Shown here: positions 1-7,949 of the stretch, piece after piece | How positions within the stretch are numbered: the first letter of the stretch is position 1 | Layout of the letters: every line of letters starts with the position of its first letter | Assembly: GCA_963676655.2 (NCBI GenBank) | Contig: CAXXKX010000003.1 | Coordinates: 2,790,001-2,854,000, forward strand | Length of the DNA: 64,000 nucleotides | Source: G963676655 sp963676655 | GTDB taxonomy: Bacteria > Verrucomicrobiota > Lentisphaeria > Victivallales > Victivallaceae | Reading direction: 5' to 3' | Notes under the pieces: model-generated | Told to the model about the DNA's origin: nothing | Databases searched by the model: none | Seen by the model: only the letters and a program-made list of their open reading frames with translations | Position numbers and translations under genes: made by a program

Positions 1-86
1 CCAGTATCAAAAATTCCACATCCGCCAATTAATAACAACGAAACGGCAAACGCTCCGCATACCGCCGCCTTTCTCCAATTCATCAT
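1..86 (-). CDS. N-terminus of a lipoprotein (partial, runs off the window)
   Basis: The minus strand reads ATG ATG AAT TGG AGA AAG and continues open to the window edge, giving about 28 residues. They form a bacterial lipoprotein signal: a basic start (NWRK), a hydrophobic stretch and a lipobox-like LLIGGC. A GGAG ribosome site lies 7 nt before the first ATG (position 86), which fixes the start. The protein should be exported and lipid-anchored. Its function cannot be told from this fragment. It is divergent from ilvE. Confidence 0.7.
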   Translation of the reverse strand, partial: MMNWRKAAVCGAFAVSLLLIGGCGIFDT

Positions 87-149
87 GAGTTTGCTCCTTC
101 TGTGATCCCGCAGAATCCCGAATAAGTATGTTAAAATTTAAATACGATG

Positions 150-177
150 TTGATTATAAGTAATGTAAAGCTATAGT
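150..177 (+). promoter_or_regulatory. candidate sigma-70 promoter for ilvE
   Basis: TTGATT (150-155) and TATAGT (172-177) are separated by 16 nt, in the divergent gap between the lipoprotein gene and ilvE. The spacing and hexamers fit a housekeeping promoter, about 58 nt upstream of the preferred ilvE start. This is a pattern match only. Confidence 0.4.
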
Positions 178-234
178 ATCGTTGTGTCCAGTAAATTTTA
201 ACGAAAAATTGTAAAAAACTTGTATGGTGTGTTT

Positions 235-1239
235 ATGAATATTGATTGGAGCAAACTGGGGTTTCAGTTTATGCCGACCAAGTCGAACATTCGCTTCACC
301 TGGAAAGATGGAGAATGGAGCCCGGGAAGACTTTGTGAGAGTGCCGAGATAACTTTATCGATAGCCTCAAATTGCTTGCACTACGGACAGGCGATGTTTG
401 AAGGATTGAAAGCGTTTACATGCAAAGACGGTAAAGTGAGAGTATTCCGGCCCGATGCCAATGCTGACCGTTTGAATTTGACAGCTGATCATTTGTTGAT
501 GCCCGAAGTCCCCAAAGAAATGTTCCTGGAAGCTGTTCGTACCGTTGTTGCCGATAATATCGAGTATGTCCCTCCTTACGGTACCGGTGGTTCGCTGTAC
601 ATTCGTCCGGTTATGGTCGGATCGGCCGCGACTATCGGGATTGCGCCCAGTACAGAATATGAATTTATCATTCTGGTTGTGCCGGTCGGCCCGTATTACA
701 AAGGCGGAATAAAGCCGGTTCGCGCATTGATCAATGACGAATATGACCGGGCCGCTCCGCAGGGAACCGGGCACATCAAGGTAGCCGGTAATTATGCTGC
801 CAGTTTGAAGCCGACAAAAGTTGCTAAAAGCCGCGGTTTTGATGTTTCTTTGTTTCTGGATGCCGCCAGGCATGAATATATTGAAGAATTCGGCACCAGC
901 AACTTTATCGCGATCACCGAAGACGGCAAATATGTTACGCCGGATTCAGTATCGATCCTTGGCAGTATCACTAATGACAGCCTGATCCAGGTGGCAGAAG
1001 ACCTTGGAATGACGGTTGAACGACGCCACATTCATAAATCCGAACTGGCTGAGTTTGCTGAAGTCGGTGCCTGCGGTACTGCGGTTGTTATTACTCCGGT
1101 TAAAGAGATCGTTCATAATGATACGGTCTATACTTATGGAGATGAAATGGGTCCTGTTCTGCGCAAACTGTATGACCGTTTGACTGGTATTCAGGTTGGC
1201 GAACTGCCCGACAATCATCATTGGTTGATGGAGGTTTAA
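235..1239 (+). CDS. ilvE: branched-chain amino acid aminotransferase
   Basis: A fold-type IV PLP aminotransferase that transaminates the keto acids of valine, leucine and isoleucine in the cytoplasm. The sequence shows HYGQAMFEGLKAF near residue 50, then GTGHIKVAGNYAASL with the PLP lysine at about residue 182, and EEFGTSNFIAI, all typical of the longer BCAT group. Length (334 aa) is normal. I prefer the ATG at 235 (MNIDWSKLG) over an in-frame TTG at 220, although neither has a strong ribosome site. It is followed at once by a terminator-like hairpin, so it is probably transcribed alone. Confidence 0.92.
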   Translation: MNIDWSKLGFQFMPTKSNIRFTWKDGEWSPGRLCESAEITLSIASNCLHYGQAMFEGLKAFTCKDGKVRVFRPDANADRLNLTADHLLMPEVPKEMFLEAVRTVVADNIEYVPPYGTGGSLYIRPVMVGSAATIGIAPSTEYEFIILVVPVGPYYKGGIKPVRALINDEYDRAAPQGTGHIKVAGNYAASLKPTKVAKSRGFDVSLFLDAARHEYIEEFGTSNFIAITEDGKYVTPDSVSILGSITNDSLIQVAEDLGMTVERRHIHKSELAEFAEVGACGTAVVITPVKEIVHNDTVYTYGDEMGPVLRKLYDRLTGIQVGELPDNHHWLMEV

Positions 1240-1264
1240 GCGGAACGGAATCGTTGTTTATAAC

Positions 1265-1302
1265 GGAGTCGACCGCATTGCAGTCGACTCCTTAATTTTT
1301 TT
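1265..1302 (+). terminator. intrinsic terminator after ilvE
   Basis: A perfect 9-bp stem, GGAGTCGAC (1265-1273) with GTCGACTCC (1283-1291), has a 9-nt loop and is followed by a T-rich run. It starts 26 nt after the ilvE stop and ends only 17 nt before the panC start codon, so it could also act as a leader attenuator of panC. Confidence 0.8.
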
Positions 1303-1318
1303 ATGCCGGAAAGAAAAA

Positions 1319-2143
1319 ATGTTAATAATACGGACAATCAAAGAACAGCAGCAATATTCGATCAACGCCAGAAAGGCAGGAAAGACAATCGGGGTGGTCC
1401 CGACGATGGGATTTCTCCATGAAGGACATTTGTCGCTGGTCGATGAAGCAAAAAAACGTGTGGATATTGTTATCCTGACAATCTTTGTCAATCCAACCCA
1501 GTTCGGCCCGAACGAGGATTTAGAGCGTTATCCACGCGATTTTGAGCGTGATTGCCGGTTATGCGAGGAGCGCGGAGTCGATGCGATTTTTGCGCCTGAT
1601 GCAACGGAAATGTACGATCCGGACAGTTCCACCTGGGTTATTGAGGAAAAATTATCTGCCGGGCTTTGCGGAGTAAAACGCCCCGGTCATTTTCGCGGGG
1701 TGACTACGGTTGTAACCAAGTTATTCAATGCTACGCTTCCCGATGTTGCGGTATTCGGGCAGAAAGACGCGCAGCAGGCGATGGTCCTCAAACGGATGAC
1801 AAAAGATCTGAATTTTCCGATTGAAATAGTTGTTGCGCCATTAGTGCGTGAGCCGGATGGTTTGGCTATGAGCTCGAGAAACCGGTATCTTTCAGATGAC
1901 GAAAGACAGCGAGCTTTGTCTATCTCAAAGGCGTTATTCGCCGCACATGATAATTATGATTTCGATGCAGTTGAGCGGATTACTGCTGCTATTGCCGAGT
2001 CTGCTGGCCGGATTGACTATGTTGAGGCGCTTGATGCTGATACGCTGGAGCCGGTTTCGGCGCATTCTGAACGTATCATAATTGCGGTTGCCGCCTTTTT
2101 CGGCCAGACCAGACTGATAGATAATATTATTATTGAAAGGTGA
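1319..2143 (+). CDS. panC: pantothenate synthetase
   Basis: Joins pantoate and beta-alanine with ATP to make pantothenate, a coenzyme A precursor, in the cytoplasm. The nucleotidyltransferase motif MGFLHEGHLSL is at residues 30-40, PNEDLERYPR follows near residue 66, and AMSSRNRYLS marks the ATP-binding KMSKS-like loop. The 274-aa length is normal. A GGAAAG ribosome site (1308-1313) lies 5 nt before the ATG. It is separated from hisD by only 4 nt, so the two genes are probably co-transcribed although they belong to different pathways. Confidence 0.95.
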   Translation: MLIIRTIKEQQQYSINARKAGKTIGVVPTMGFLHEGHLSLVDEAKKRVDIVILTIFVNPTQFGPNEDLERYPRDFERDCRLCEERGVDAIFAPDATEMYDPDSSTWVIEEKLSAGLCGVKRPGHFRGVTTVVTKLFNATLPDVAVFGQKDAQQAMVLKRMTKDLNFPIEIVVAPLVREPDGLAMSSRNRYLSDDERQRALSISKALFAAHDNYDFDAVERITAAIAESAGRIDYVEALDADTLEPVSAHSERIIIAVAAFFGQTRLIDNIIIER

Positions 2144-2147
2144 AAAC

Positions 2148-3440
2148 ATGAAAAAATTACACTATAGAGACAGTGATTTTAAGGATGCGTTGAAGGTCCT
2201 TTTTGAACGTCCATCGTATCCGGCTGAAATTGAAGCCAGTGTTGCAGAGATTCTTGCTGGAGTTCGTGAAAAAGGTAACAAGGCGATAAAAAAATATGCA
2301 AAAATGTTTGACGGCGCCGAACTGAAAACATCTGATTTTCTGGTGTCTGAAGATGAGATTAGAAAAGCGTCAAGCAAAGTTGATTCTGACGCGAAACAGG
2401 CGATCAAGGATGCGTTGAACAACGTTATGGATTTTGCCAAACAGCGTATTCCGCGTCCGTGGAGCCACTCCCCGCGTCCCGGTGTGGTGGTTGGCGAACG
2501 CTATACCCCGATGGACCGGGTGGGGGTATATATTCCAGGCGGCTCCGCACCGCTGGTTTCGACGGTAATTCATACTGCCGGGATTGCTAAAGCGGCGGGA
2601 GTTCCAGAGATAGTAGCGGTTACGCCGCCCGGAGAGGATGGTTCAGTTCATCCCGCCGTGTTGTACGCGATGAACAAAGCCGGGGTAACTGAGATATATC
2701 GCCTTGGCGGCGTCTACGGGATTGCCGCGTTGGCTTACGGTACTAAAACGATTAAAAAAGTTAATAAGATTGTCGGTCCCGGTAACGCTTATGTGACTGC
2801 TGCAAAAAAGCTGGTTTACGGAGAAGTTGCGATTGATATGGTTGCCGGTCCGTCCGAGATCATGGTAATTGCCGATGAGTCATGTAACCCGCAGTTTATT
2901 GCCGCCGATATGTTGTCGCAGGCTGAACACGGTAGTGGGCTTGAACAGGCGGTTTTGGTTACAACCGACGAGGCATTGTCCGATCAGGTTGAGCAAGCTT
3001 TGCTTGAGCGGAAAAAATCATTAAGCCGCAGCGGTCCAATTGATTCCGTACTGGAAAAAGGCGTTTTTTTGATAACCGTGAAAGATCTTGAACAGGCGGC
3101 TGAGGTCGCTGGTAATTATGCGCCGGAGCATCTTGAAGTGATGTGTAAGCAAGCCGGTACCGTAGCGAAAAAGGTCAAAGCCGCAGGCGCCATTTTCCTG
3201 GGGGCGTGGACCCCGGAGCCGGTCGGAGATTTTTGTGCCGGACCGAGCCATGTTCTTCCGACCGCCGGCAGTGCCGCCTTTTTCAGCGGGTTGACGGTTG
3301 AGGCTTTTTTCAGAAGAATGAGTATCATCAATTATCAGAAAATGGCATTGAGACAGGAACTGCCAACGATTGAAAAATTCGCTGAACTTGAAGGCCTTGA
3401 CGCGCACGGCAACAGCGGCAGTGTAAGATTCGAAGACTAA
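2148..3440 (+). CDS. hisD: histidinol dehydrogenase
   Basis: Catalyses the last two oxidations of histidine synthesis (histidinol to histidine, NAD-dependent, zinc enzyme). Diagnostic stretches are GVYIPGGSAPL, KIVGPGNAYVTAAKK, VAGPSEIMVIAD, SQAEHG, APEHLE and GPSHVLPT; the last ones carry zinc and catalytic residues. At 430 aa it is full length. The ATG at 2148 has a GGTGA site just upstream that overlaps the panC stop; an upstream in-frame TTG at 2133 would overlap panC and is less likely. hisC lies downstream, but a GxxExxY cassette separates the two. Confidence 0.95.
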   Translation: MKKLHYRDSDFKDALKVLFERPSYPAEIEASVAEILAGVREKGNKAIKKYAKMFDGAELKTSDFLVSEDEIRKASSKVDSDAKQAIKDALNNVMDFAKQRIPRPWSHSPRPGVVVGERYTPMDRVGVYIPGGSAPLVSTVIHTAGIAKAAGVPEIVAVTPPGEDGSVHPAVLYAMNKAGVTEIYRLGGVYGIAALAYGTKTIKKVNKIVGPGNAYVTAAKKLVYGEVAIDMVAGPSEIMVIADESCNPQFIAADMLSQAEHGSGLEQAVLVTTDEALSDQVEQALLERKKSLSRSGPIDSVLEKGVFLITVKDLEQAAEVAGNYAPEHLEVMCKQAGTVAKKVKAAGAIFLGAWTPEPVGDFCAGPSHVLPTAGSAAFFSGLTVEAFFRRMSIINYQKMALRQELPTIEKFAELEGLDAHGNSGSVRFED

Positions 3441-3454
3441 TATTTAAATAAAGA

Positions 3455-3481
3455 GCCACGAATTGCACGAATTACACGAAT
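3455..3481 (+). repeat. left copy of a 27-bp inverted repeat flanking the GxxExxY gene
   Basis: This 27-bp stretch is the exact reverse complement of 3916-3942. It is built of three near-identical 9-bp units (reverse strand AATTCGTG plus one variable base). It begins 15 nt after the hisD stop. The two arms bound a 488-bp unit holding one small gene. Confidence 0.9.
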
Positions 3482-3489
3482 AATATTGG

Positions 3490-3510
3490 TTCAGCACTGT
3501 AAGTGCTGAA
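3490..3510 (+). repeat. short hairpin before the GxxExxY gene
   Basis: TTCAGCACT (3490-3498) pairs perfectly with AGTGCTGAA (3502-3510) around a 3-nt GTA loop, 9 nt before the gene start. The same stem-GTA/TAC-stem layout, with different stems, occurs in the element at 55196-55390. Confidence 0.8.
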
Positions 3511-3519
3511 ATTAAAAAA

Positions 3520-3888
3520 ATGGGAATAATACATAAAGATTTAGCGTATAAAATTGTTGGTTGTGCTTTTGAGGTTCACAACCAGTTAGGATATGGTTTT
3601 CTCGAAAAAGTTTATGAAAATGCATTATGTGTTGCATTGGACGATGTTGGAATAGCGTATGAGACTCAAAAGCCAATCAATATTTTTTTTAGAGAAAAAC
3701 TTATCGGTAATTATTTTGCTGATTTAGTTGTAGAAAATAAAATAATAGTTGAACTTAAGTCAGCAAAACAGATTGCGGCAGAGCATGAGGCGCAAATTTT
3801 AAATTATTTAACAGCAACTGGAATTAGGCTTGGATTGATAATTAATTTTTCTCCTGATCAGCTTGATTACAAAAGAATAATAAAATAA
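3520..3888 (+). CDS. GxxExxY family protein (PD-(D/E)XK nuclease-like)
   Basis: A 122-aa protein with the name-giving motif GFLEKVY near residue 27 and a later ADLVVENKIIVELKSAK segment, whose spaced D and E-x-K resemble a PD-(D/E)XK nuclease core. The family is common in environmental bacteria and has no proven role that I know of. The gene is visibly richer in A+T than hisD and hisC on either side and is enclosed by perfect 27-bp inverted repeats, which suggests arrival as a mobile cassette. The ATG at 3520 follows a run of As with no clear ribosome site. The nuclease assignment is an inference. Confidence 0.85.
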   Translation: MGIIHKDLAYKIVGCAFEVHNQLGYGFLEKVYENALCVALDDVGIAYETQKPINIFFREKLIGNYFADLVVENKIIVELKSAKQIAAEHEAQILNYLTATGIRLGLIINFSPDQLDYKRIIK

Positions 3889-3915
3889 TTATTTTGTCGC
3901 GCAGCGACGAACAAA

Positions 3916-3942
3916 ATTCGTGTAATTCGTGCAATTCGTGGC
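3916..3942 (+). repeat. right copy of the 27-bp inverted repeat
   Basis: Exact reverse complement of 3455-3481. It reads as three tandem 9-bp units, AATTCGTGT, AATTCGTGC and AATTCGTGG. It ends 18 nt before the hisC start codon, just ahead of the hisC ribosome site. Confidence 0.9.
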
Positions 3943-3960
3943 TAAAATTAAGGATTTAAA

Positions 3961-5022
3961 ATGAGTGAATACAAATCATATTTTCGTCCGGCGATCGATG
4001 CGATGGCGGGGTATACCCCGGGCGAACAACCGGTTATGCAAAACCTGGTCAAACTGAATACGAACGAAAATCCATATCCGCCTTCTCCCAAAGCAATAAA
4101 AATGATTCGGGAAGGGGATTTCGAGCGTCTCAGACTCTATCCCAATCCGACCGGCGATCCCCTGCGGGATCGTCTGGCGGAACTGTACGGACTGAATCGG
4201 GAAAATATTATTCTCGGTAACGGGTCGGACGATATTTTAACGATAATGTTTCGTTCCTTTACCGATGCCGAACGTTCGGTGGCATTTGTCGAACCGACCT
4301 ATTCATTATATCCGGTCCTGGCGGATTTGCAGGGAACCCGATTCAAGAAAATTGACCTGAAAAGTGATTTTTCCCTGCCGGATGACCTTGAAGAACAGGC
4401 CTCCAGCGCCAATCTATTTATCTTGACCAGGCCGAATGCTCCAACCGGTAACAGTTTTCCGCTTGCTCGGGTCAGGCAGTTTTGCCGGGCCTTTGACGGT
4501 ATTGTCCTGATTGATGAAGCTTATGCTGAGTTTGCCGATGATAATTGCGTTGGCCTGGTCAATGAATTTGCCAATGTCGTTGTCAGTAGAACTTTCTCGA
4601 AAAGCTGTTCCGGTGCCGGTATCAGGCTTGGATTTGCCATGGCGAATGAAAAGATCATCGAAGGCATGATGAAAGTTCGCGATTCATACAATGTCAGTAT
4701 GATGACCCAGTTGGTCGGAAACGCTATCCTCAGCGATCTGGCTTATCTGGAAGAATGCCGGGAAAAAGTCAAGGCTACGCGTTCCAGAATGGTTGCCGGA
4801 TTGGAGTCAACCGGGTTTGCAGTTGTTCCCTCACAAGCAAACTTCGTCTTTGCCGCGCCGCCCGACGGAGATGGTGACGCGTGCTTTAAATATCTGCGGG
4901 AAAACGCCGTTATCGTCCGTTACTTCTCCGGTGCAGTGACTGGTAAATATATCCGTATTACGGTTGGTAATGATGATCAGGTTGATCGATTACTCGAATT
5001 ACTAGCGGCAAAATATAATTAA
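3961..5022 (+). CDS. hisC: histidinol-phosphate aminotransferase
   Basis: PLP fold-type I aminotransferase converting imidazole-acetol phosphate to histidinol phosphate. It shows KLNTNENPYPPSP near residue 31, ILGNGSDD, RPNAPTGN (residues 157-164, usually NPNNPTG), IDEAYAEF and the PLP lysine at 214 in SRTFSKSCSGAGIRLG. At 353 aa it is full length. An AAGGA site lies shortly before the ATG. It was probably in one operon with hisD before the GxxExxY cassette entered between them. Tyrosine or phenylalanine aminotransferase side activity is possible for this family. Confidence 0.92.
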   Translation: MSEYKSYFRPAIDAMAGYTPGEQPVMQNLVKLNTNENPYPPSPKAIKMIREGDFERLRLYPNPTGDPLRDRLAELYGLNRENIILGNGSDDILTIMFRSFTDAERSVAFVEPTYSLYPVLADLQGTRFKKIDLKSDFSLPDDLEEQASSANLFILTRPNAPTGNSFPLARVRQFCRAFDGIVLIDEAYAEFADDNCVGLVNEFANVVVSRTFSKSCSGAGIRLGFAMANEKIIEGMMKVRDSYNVSMMTQLVGNAILSDLAYLEECREKVKATRSRMVAGLESTGFAVVPSQANFVFAAPPDGDGDACFKYLRENAVIVRYFSGAVTGKYIRITVGNDDQVDRLLELLAAKYN

Positions 5023-5098
5023 TAAATAGTTGAGCGCATACTTATAATATATAAAAATATCTCTTAATCATAACACTATAGTTGTATTAGATCGGGAA

Positions 5099-6364
5099 AT
5101 GGCTGAATCATTGAAAATTGCAAATGTGGTACGACGTTTCACCTTTGATGAATGGGGAGGAACTGAAACCGTTGTCTGGAATACGGCTCGGGAATTGACC
5201 CATTTGGGGCATCATCCTAAAATATTCTGCACTGCTGCATTATCAAATCCAGGCCTTGAGTGCATTGATAACATTGATATTATCCGTTTTCCTTATTCCT
5301 ATGCGAGATTAGGTTTAACTTCTGAAAACTTGTTGAGACTGGATAAAAAAGGCGGCGATCCTTTTTCGCCGCAGATGGAAGATGCTGTTATGAGTTATGC
5401 TCCAGATCTGATTCATTGTCATACAATGGGGCGCATCGGTGGTCTTTGTCGTAGAACGGCCGCTAAGCTCAAGATTCCTTACATAGTATCGCTTCACGGT
5501 GGTTATTTCGACGTTCCGCCGGAAGAGATCAGGGAAATGGTTAGACCAATGCAAGGATCTTTCAATGTGGGGAGGTTTTTAGACTTAATAATCAATCGTC
5601 CTGATTTTCTGGCTGAAGCCGATGGTATAATATGTGTCGGCTATAATGAATACCAGGTCGCTTCGGCAAAATATCCTGATAAACAGGTTGTATACTTGCC
5701 GAACGGCGTTGATACAGAACGTCTTAACCGGCAAGTATCTTTTGATTTCCGGGACAAATACGGCATAGGGGGGGAGACTGAACTGCTGTTATGCGTTTCA
5801 CGTATAGATTATCAGAAAAATCAGATGCTTTTAATTGACCTTGCCTCAAAACTCAAAATAGAGAACGAAAACTTCCATCTTGTGCTTATTGGTCCAGTTA
5901 CTGCAGATACGTATTTTAGGAAAATCAAGGACAGAATAGCGTCAGAAAAGCTTGATGATTTCATTACAATAATTACCGGGTTGCAGTATGATTCCGAAGA
6001 GTTGATTGCGGCGTATCAAACGGCAGATATTTTTATTTTGCCGTCATTGCACGAACCGTTTGGGATTGTGGCGCTCGAAGCATGGTCAGCCGGGGTTCCA
6101 TTATTGGGGGCGAATACCGGCGGCCTGGTCAGATTGCTTGAGGATGGAATTAATGCGATGGTTTTTGATCCGAACTCGCTGGCTTCATTAATTGACGCAA
6201 AAGCCAGGATTCAACAATCAGAAGAAGTAACTAAAGTAATTATTATGAATGCTCGTAAACAGGTTGAAGAACAATATTCCTGGAACAAAATAGCCCAGCA
6301 ACTTGAACAATTTTACGAACAATTAATCGGAAGAAAGAAGTCCCAACTGGCCTGTTTAGGTTGA
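5099..6364 (+). CDS. GT4-family glycosyltransferase
   Basis: A retaining GT-B glycosyltransferase, 421 aa, with no signal peptide or membrane span, so probably acting at the inner face of the membrane on a lipid- or polymer-linked sugar. The N-terminal domain opens with ANVVRRFTFDEWGGTET, and the C-terminal donor domain has the E-x7-E pair in EPFGIVALE (E319 and E327) followed by AGVPLLGANTGGL. Donor and acceptor cannot be read from sequence. It is followed 167 nt later by another GT4 gene; both may serve cell-surface glycan synthesis. Confidence 0.85.
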   Translation: MAESLKIANVVRRFTFDEWGGTETVVWNTARELTHLGHHPKIFCTAALSNPGLECIDNIDIIRFPYSYARLGLTSENLLRLDKKGGDPFSPQMEDAVMSYAPDLIHCHTMGRIGGLCRRTAAKLKIPYIVSLHGGYFDVPPEEIREMVRPMQGSFNVGRFLDLIINRPDFLAEADGIICVGYNEYQVASAKYPDKQVVYLPNGVDTERLNRQVSFDFRDKYGIGGETELLLCVSRIDYQKNQMLLIDLASKLKIENENFHLVLIGPVTADTYFRKIKDRIASEKLDDFITIITGLQYDSEELIAAYQTADIFILPSLHEPFGIVALEAWSAGVPLLGANTGGLVRLLEDGINAMVFDPNSLASLIDAKARIQQSEEVTKVIIMNARKQVEEQYSWNKIAQQLEQFYEQLIGRKKSQLACLG

Positions 6365-6531
6365 TAAGTCAGTGTATTTAGTTTTAAATAAGGTAAATTT
6401 CCCTTTGATGTTTTAAAGCTATTTTAACAGATATTATAGTTTCTTCAGGTCTTTATTCAATTTGTAAAAATTGTTTGTATAGTATATCATGAACAAAATT
6501 CACCCGGTTGAGTGATTCGCAGAGGATAAAC

Positions 6532-7716
6532 ATGGCAAAACGACTAAGAGTAGCTCTGGTGGTGAACCGTTTTTTTCCGGATATAGGCGGGGCCGAAACA
6601 AACCTGTATTTCCAGGCGAGCGAACTGGCAAAACATCACGATGTGACCGTTTTTACTCCTTTGCGTATGGATCTTCCTTTAATAGAACAGATCAACGGAT
6701 TTACCGTTCATCGGTTGAGAGATTTCAAAAACCTCAAACACGATTTTCCCAATATTGCGACAAATACTTTCATTCCCGGGGTATTTTTCCGTATCCTGTT
6801 CGGTAAATTTGATCTGGTCCAGGGGTTTCCATCAATGAATCATAATACCATGCTGGCGCTGATAGCCGCTAAAATACTTGGTGTTTCTTTTATTCTATGT
6901 TCTTTTGACTTTCTTGATTATGCCGAGATTATCAACCGGAACAATGGCTTTATAGCCCCGGATATACTTGAAAAGCATAAGCCCAAAAAACGTCTGCGGT
7001 TTTTCCTTAAATTACCTCAACATATTTTTTCAATCTCTTGTCGCGAAGTTGAATTATATAGGCGTTATAATGCTAACGTCAGTTTTTCCCCTCGACCAAT
7101 TTGTGCAAAAGAATTTGTTGCAGCCCGCAAATCGCCTCGTCCCGCTTATGGTTTGCACAAAGACGACTTCATTTTTATGTGCCTTGGTAGGGTCACCCGT
7201 ATCAAGGGGCAGGATTTAGCGGTCAAAGCGTTTGTCAAGATTAAAGAAAAGATACCGAAAGCCAAGCTGGTTCTTGTCGGGCGCAGCGATTATGATCCGG
7301 AAATGATTGACGAGATCAAGGAGCTGGCCGAGCAGGAGGATATATCTGACCGTTTTCTGATGACCGACATGATCGAACGCGATGAAGTCATCGCCTGGCT
7401 GCAGCATGCGGATGTCCATGTCATTCCGGTTCGGTTCATGAATTCCGGCGCGGTTGTGGCAGAGTCATGGGCCGGCGGGACCCCGGTTATTCAGAGTGAC
7501 GCGGTTGATCCTAATCTGGTTGAAGAAGGGATCAACGGTTATGTCTTTCCTAATATGGATGTTGACGCTTTGGCTGAAAAAATGCTTCTGGCTTACCACA
7601 ATCGGGATAATTTTCCGCAAATGGTTGCCGCCGGAAGAGAGAAAGTTTATGCCGGCTTTACTTATGAAGTCCTGATTAAAAAGTATCAGGAAGTGTATGA
7701 CCGCTTGGTTCAATAA
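6532..7716 (+). CDS. GT4-family glycosyltransferase
   Basis: A 394-aa GT-B enzyme, only distantly like its upstream neighbour. RVALVVNRFFPDIGGAETN is the N-terminal glycine-rich loop; the C-terminal half has FMCLGRVTRIKGQD, SGAVVAESWAGGTPVI and EGINGYVFP, the GT4 donor-binding region. The ATG at 6532 has an AGAGGA site 5 nt upstream; an in-frame TTG at 6508 lacks this and is rejected. Substrate is unknown. Confidence 0.85.
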   Translation: MAKRLRVALVVNRFFPDIGGAETNLYFQASELAKHHDVTVFTPLRMDLPLIEQINGFTVHRLRDFKNLKHDFPNIATNTFIPGVFFRILFGKFDLVQGFPSMNHNTMLALIAAKILGVSFILCSFDFLDYAEIINRNNGFIAPDILEKHKPKKRLRFFLKLPQHIFSISCREVELYRRYNANVSFSPRPICAKEFVAARKSPRPAYGLHKDDFIFMCLGRVTRIKGQDLAVKAFVKIKEKIPKAKLVLVGRSDYDPEMIDEIKELAEQEDISDRFLMTDMIERDEVIAWLQHADVHVIPVRFMNSGAVVAESWAGGTPVIQSDAVDPNLVEEGINGYVFPNMDVDALAEKMLLAYHNRDNFPQMVAAGREKVYAGFTYEVLIKKYQEVYDRLVQ

Positions 7717-7794
7717 TTGCTCTTAAACGGAATTATTTCTGCCTTTTAATGTCTTTTCTGTTGTTTGTATGTGTTTAGTTATGAGTTTGTTGTG

Positions 7795-7820
7795 TTTTAT
7801 TATTTATTAAGCTGTCTGAC
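7795..7820 (+). promoter_or_regulatory. bipartite motif TTTTATT-N12-GTCTGAC, copy 1
   Basis: TTTTATT (7795-7801) is followed after exactly 12 nt by GTCTGAC (7814-7820). The same pair at the same spacing occurs at 20916-20941 and 32516-32541, always in gaps between genes. Role unknown; a promoter for an alternative sigma factor or a regulator site are possibilities. Confidence 0.45.
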
Positions 7821-7874
7821 TATTTACTAAAACAATGTGAAAAGAAGAATTTATAAATACTTTAATAATAATGG

Positions 7875-7919
7875 TTGATTTTTTTCGATTGATCCATTAT
7901 ATTAATGTAAACGATTACA
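7875..7919 (+). promoter_or_regulatory. promoter and LacI-type operator of the LacI gene
   Basis: TTGATT (7875-7880), 17 nt, TATATT (7898-7903) makes a good sigma-70 promoter. Directly after it, TGTAAACGATTACA (7906-7919) matches the LacI-family operator pattern TGNAANCGNTTNCA at every fixed base and is a near-perfect palindrome. It covers the expected transcription start, 30 nt before the LacI start codon, so autorepression is the natural reading. Confidence 0.75.
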
Positions 7920-7949
7920 TTGAATGATTGCATTATATTGGAAAGATCA

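Noticed and set aside
220..234. Upstream TTG start for ilvE
   Set aside because: It adds only 5 residues and has no ribosome site; the ATG at 235 matches the usual start region of the family.
367..873. Open frame antisense to ilvE
   Set aside because: Lies wholly within a clear gene on the other strand and shows no family features; the same applies to the many other antisense frames in the window.
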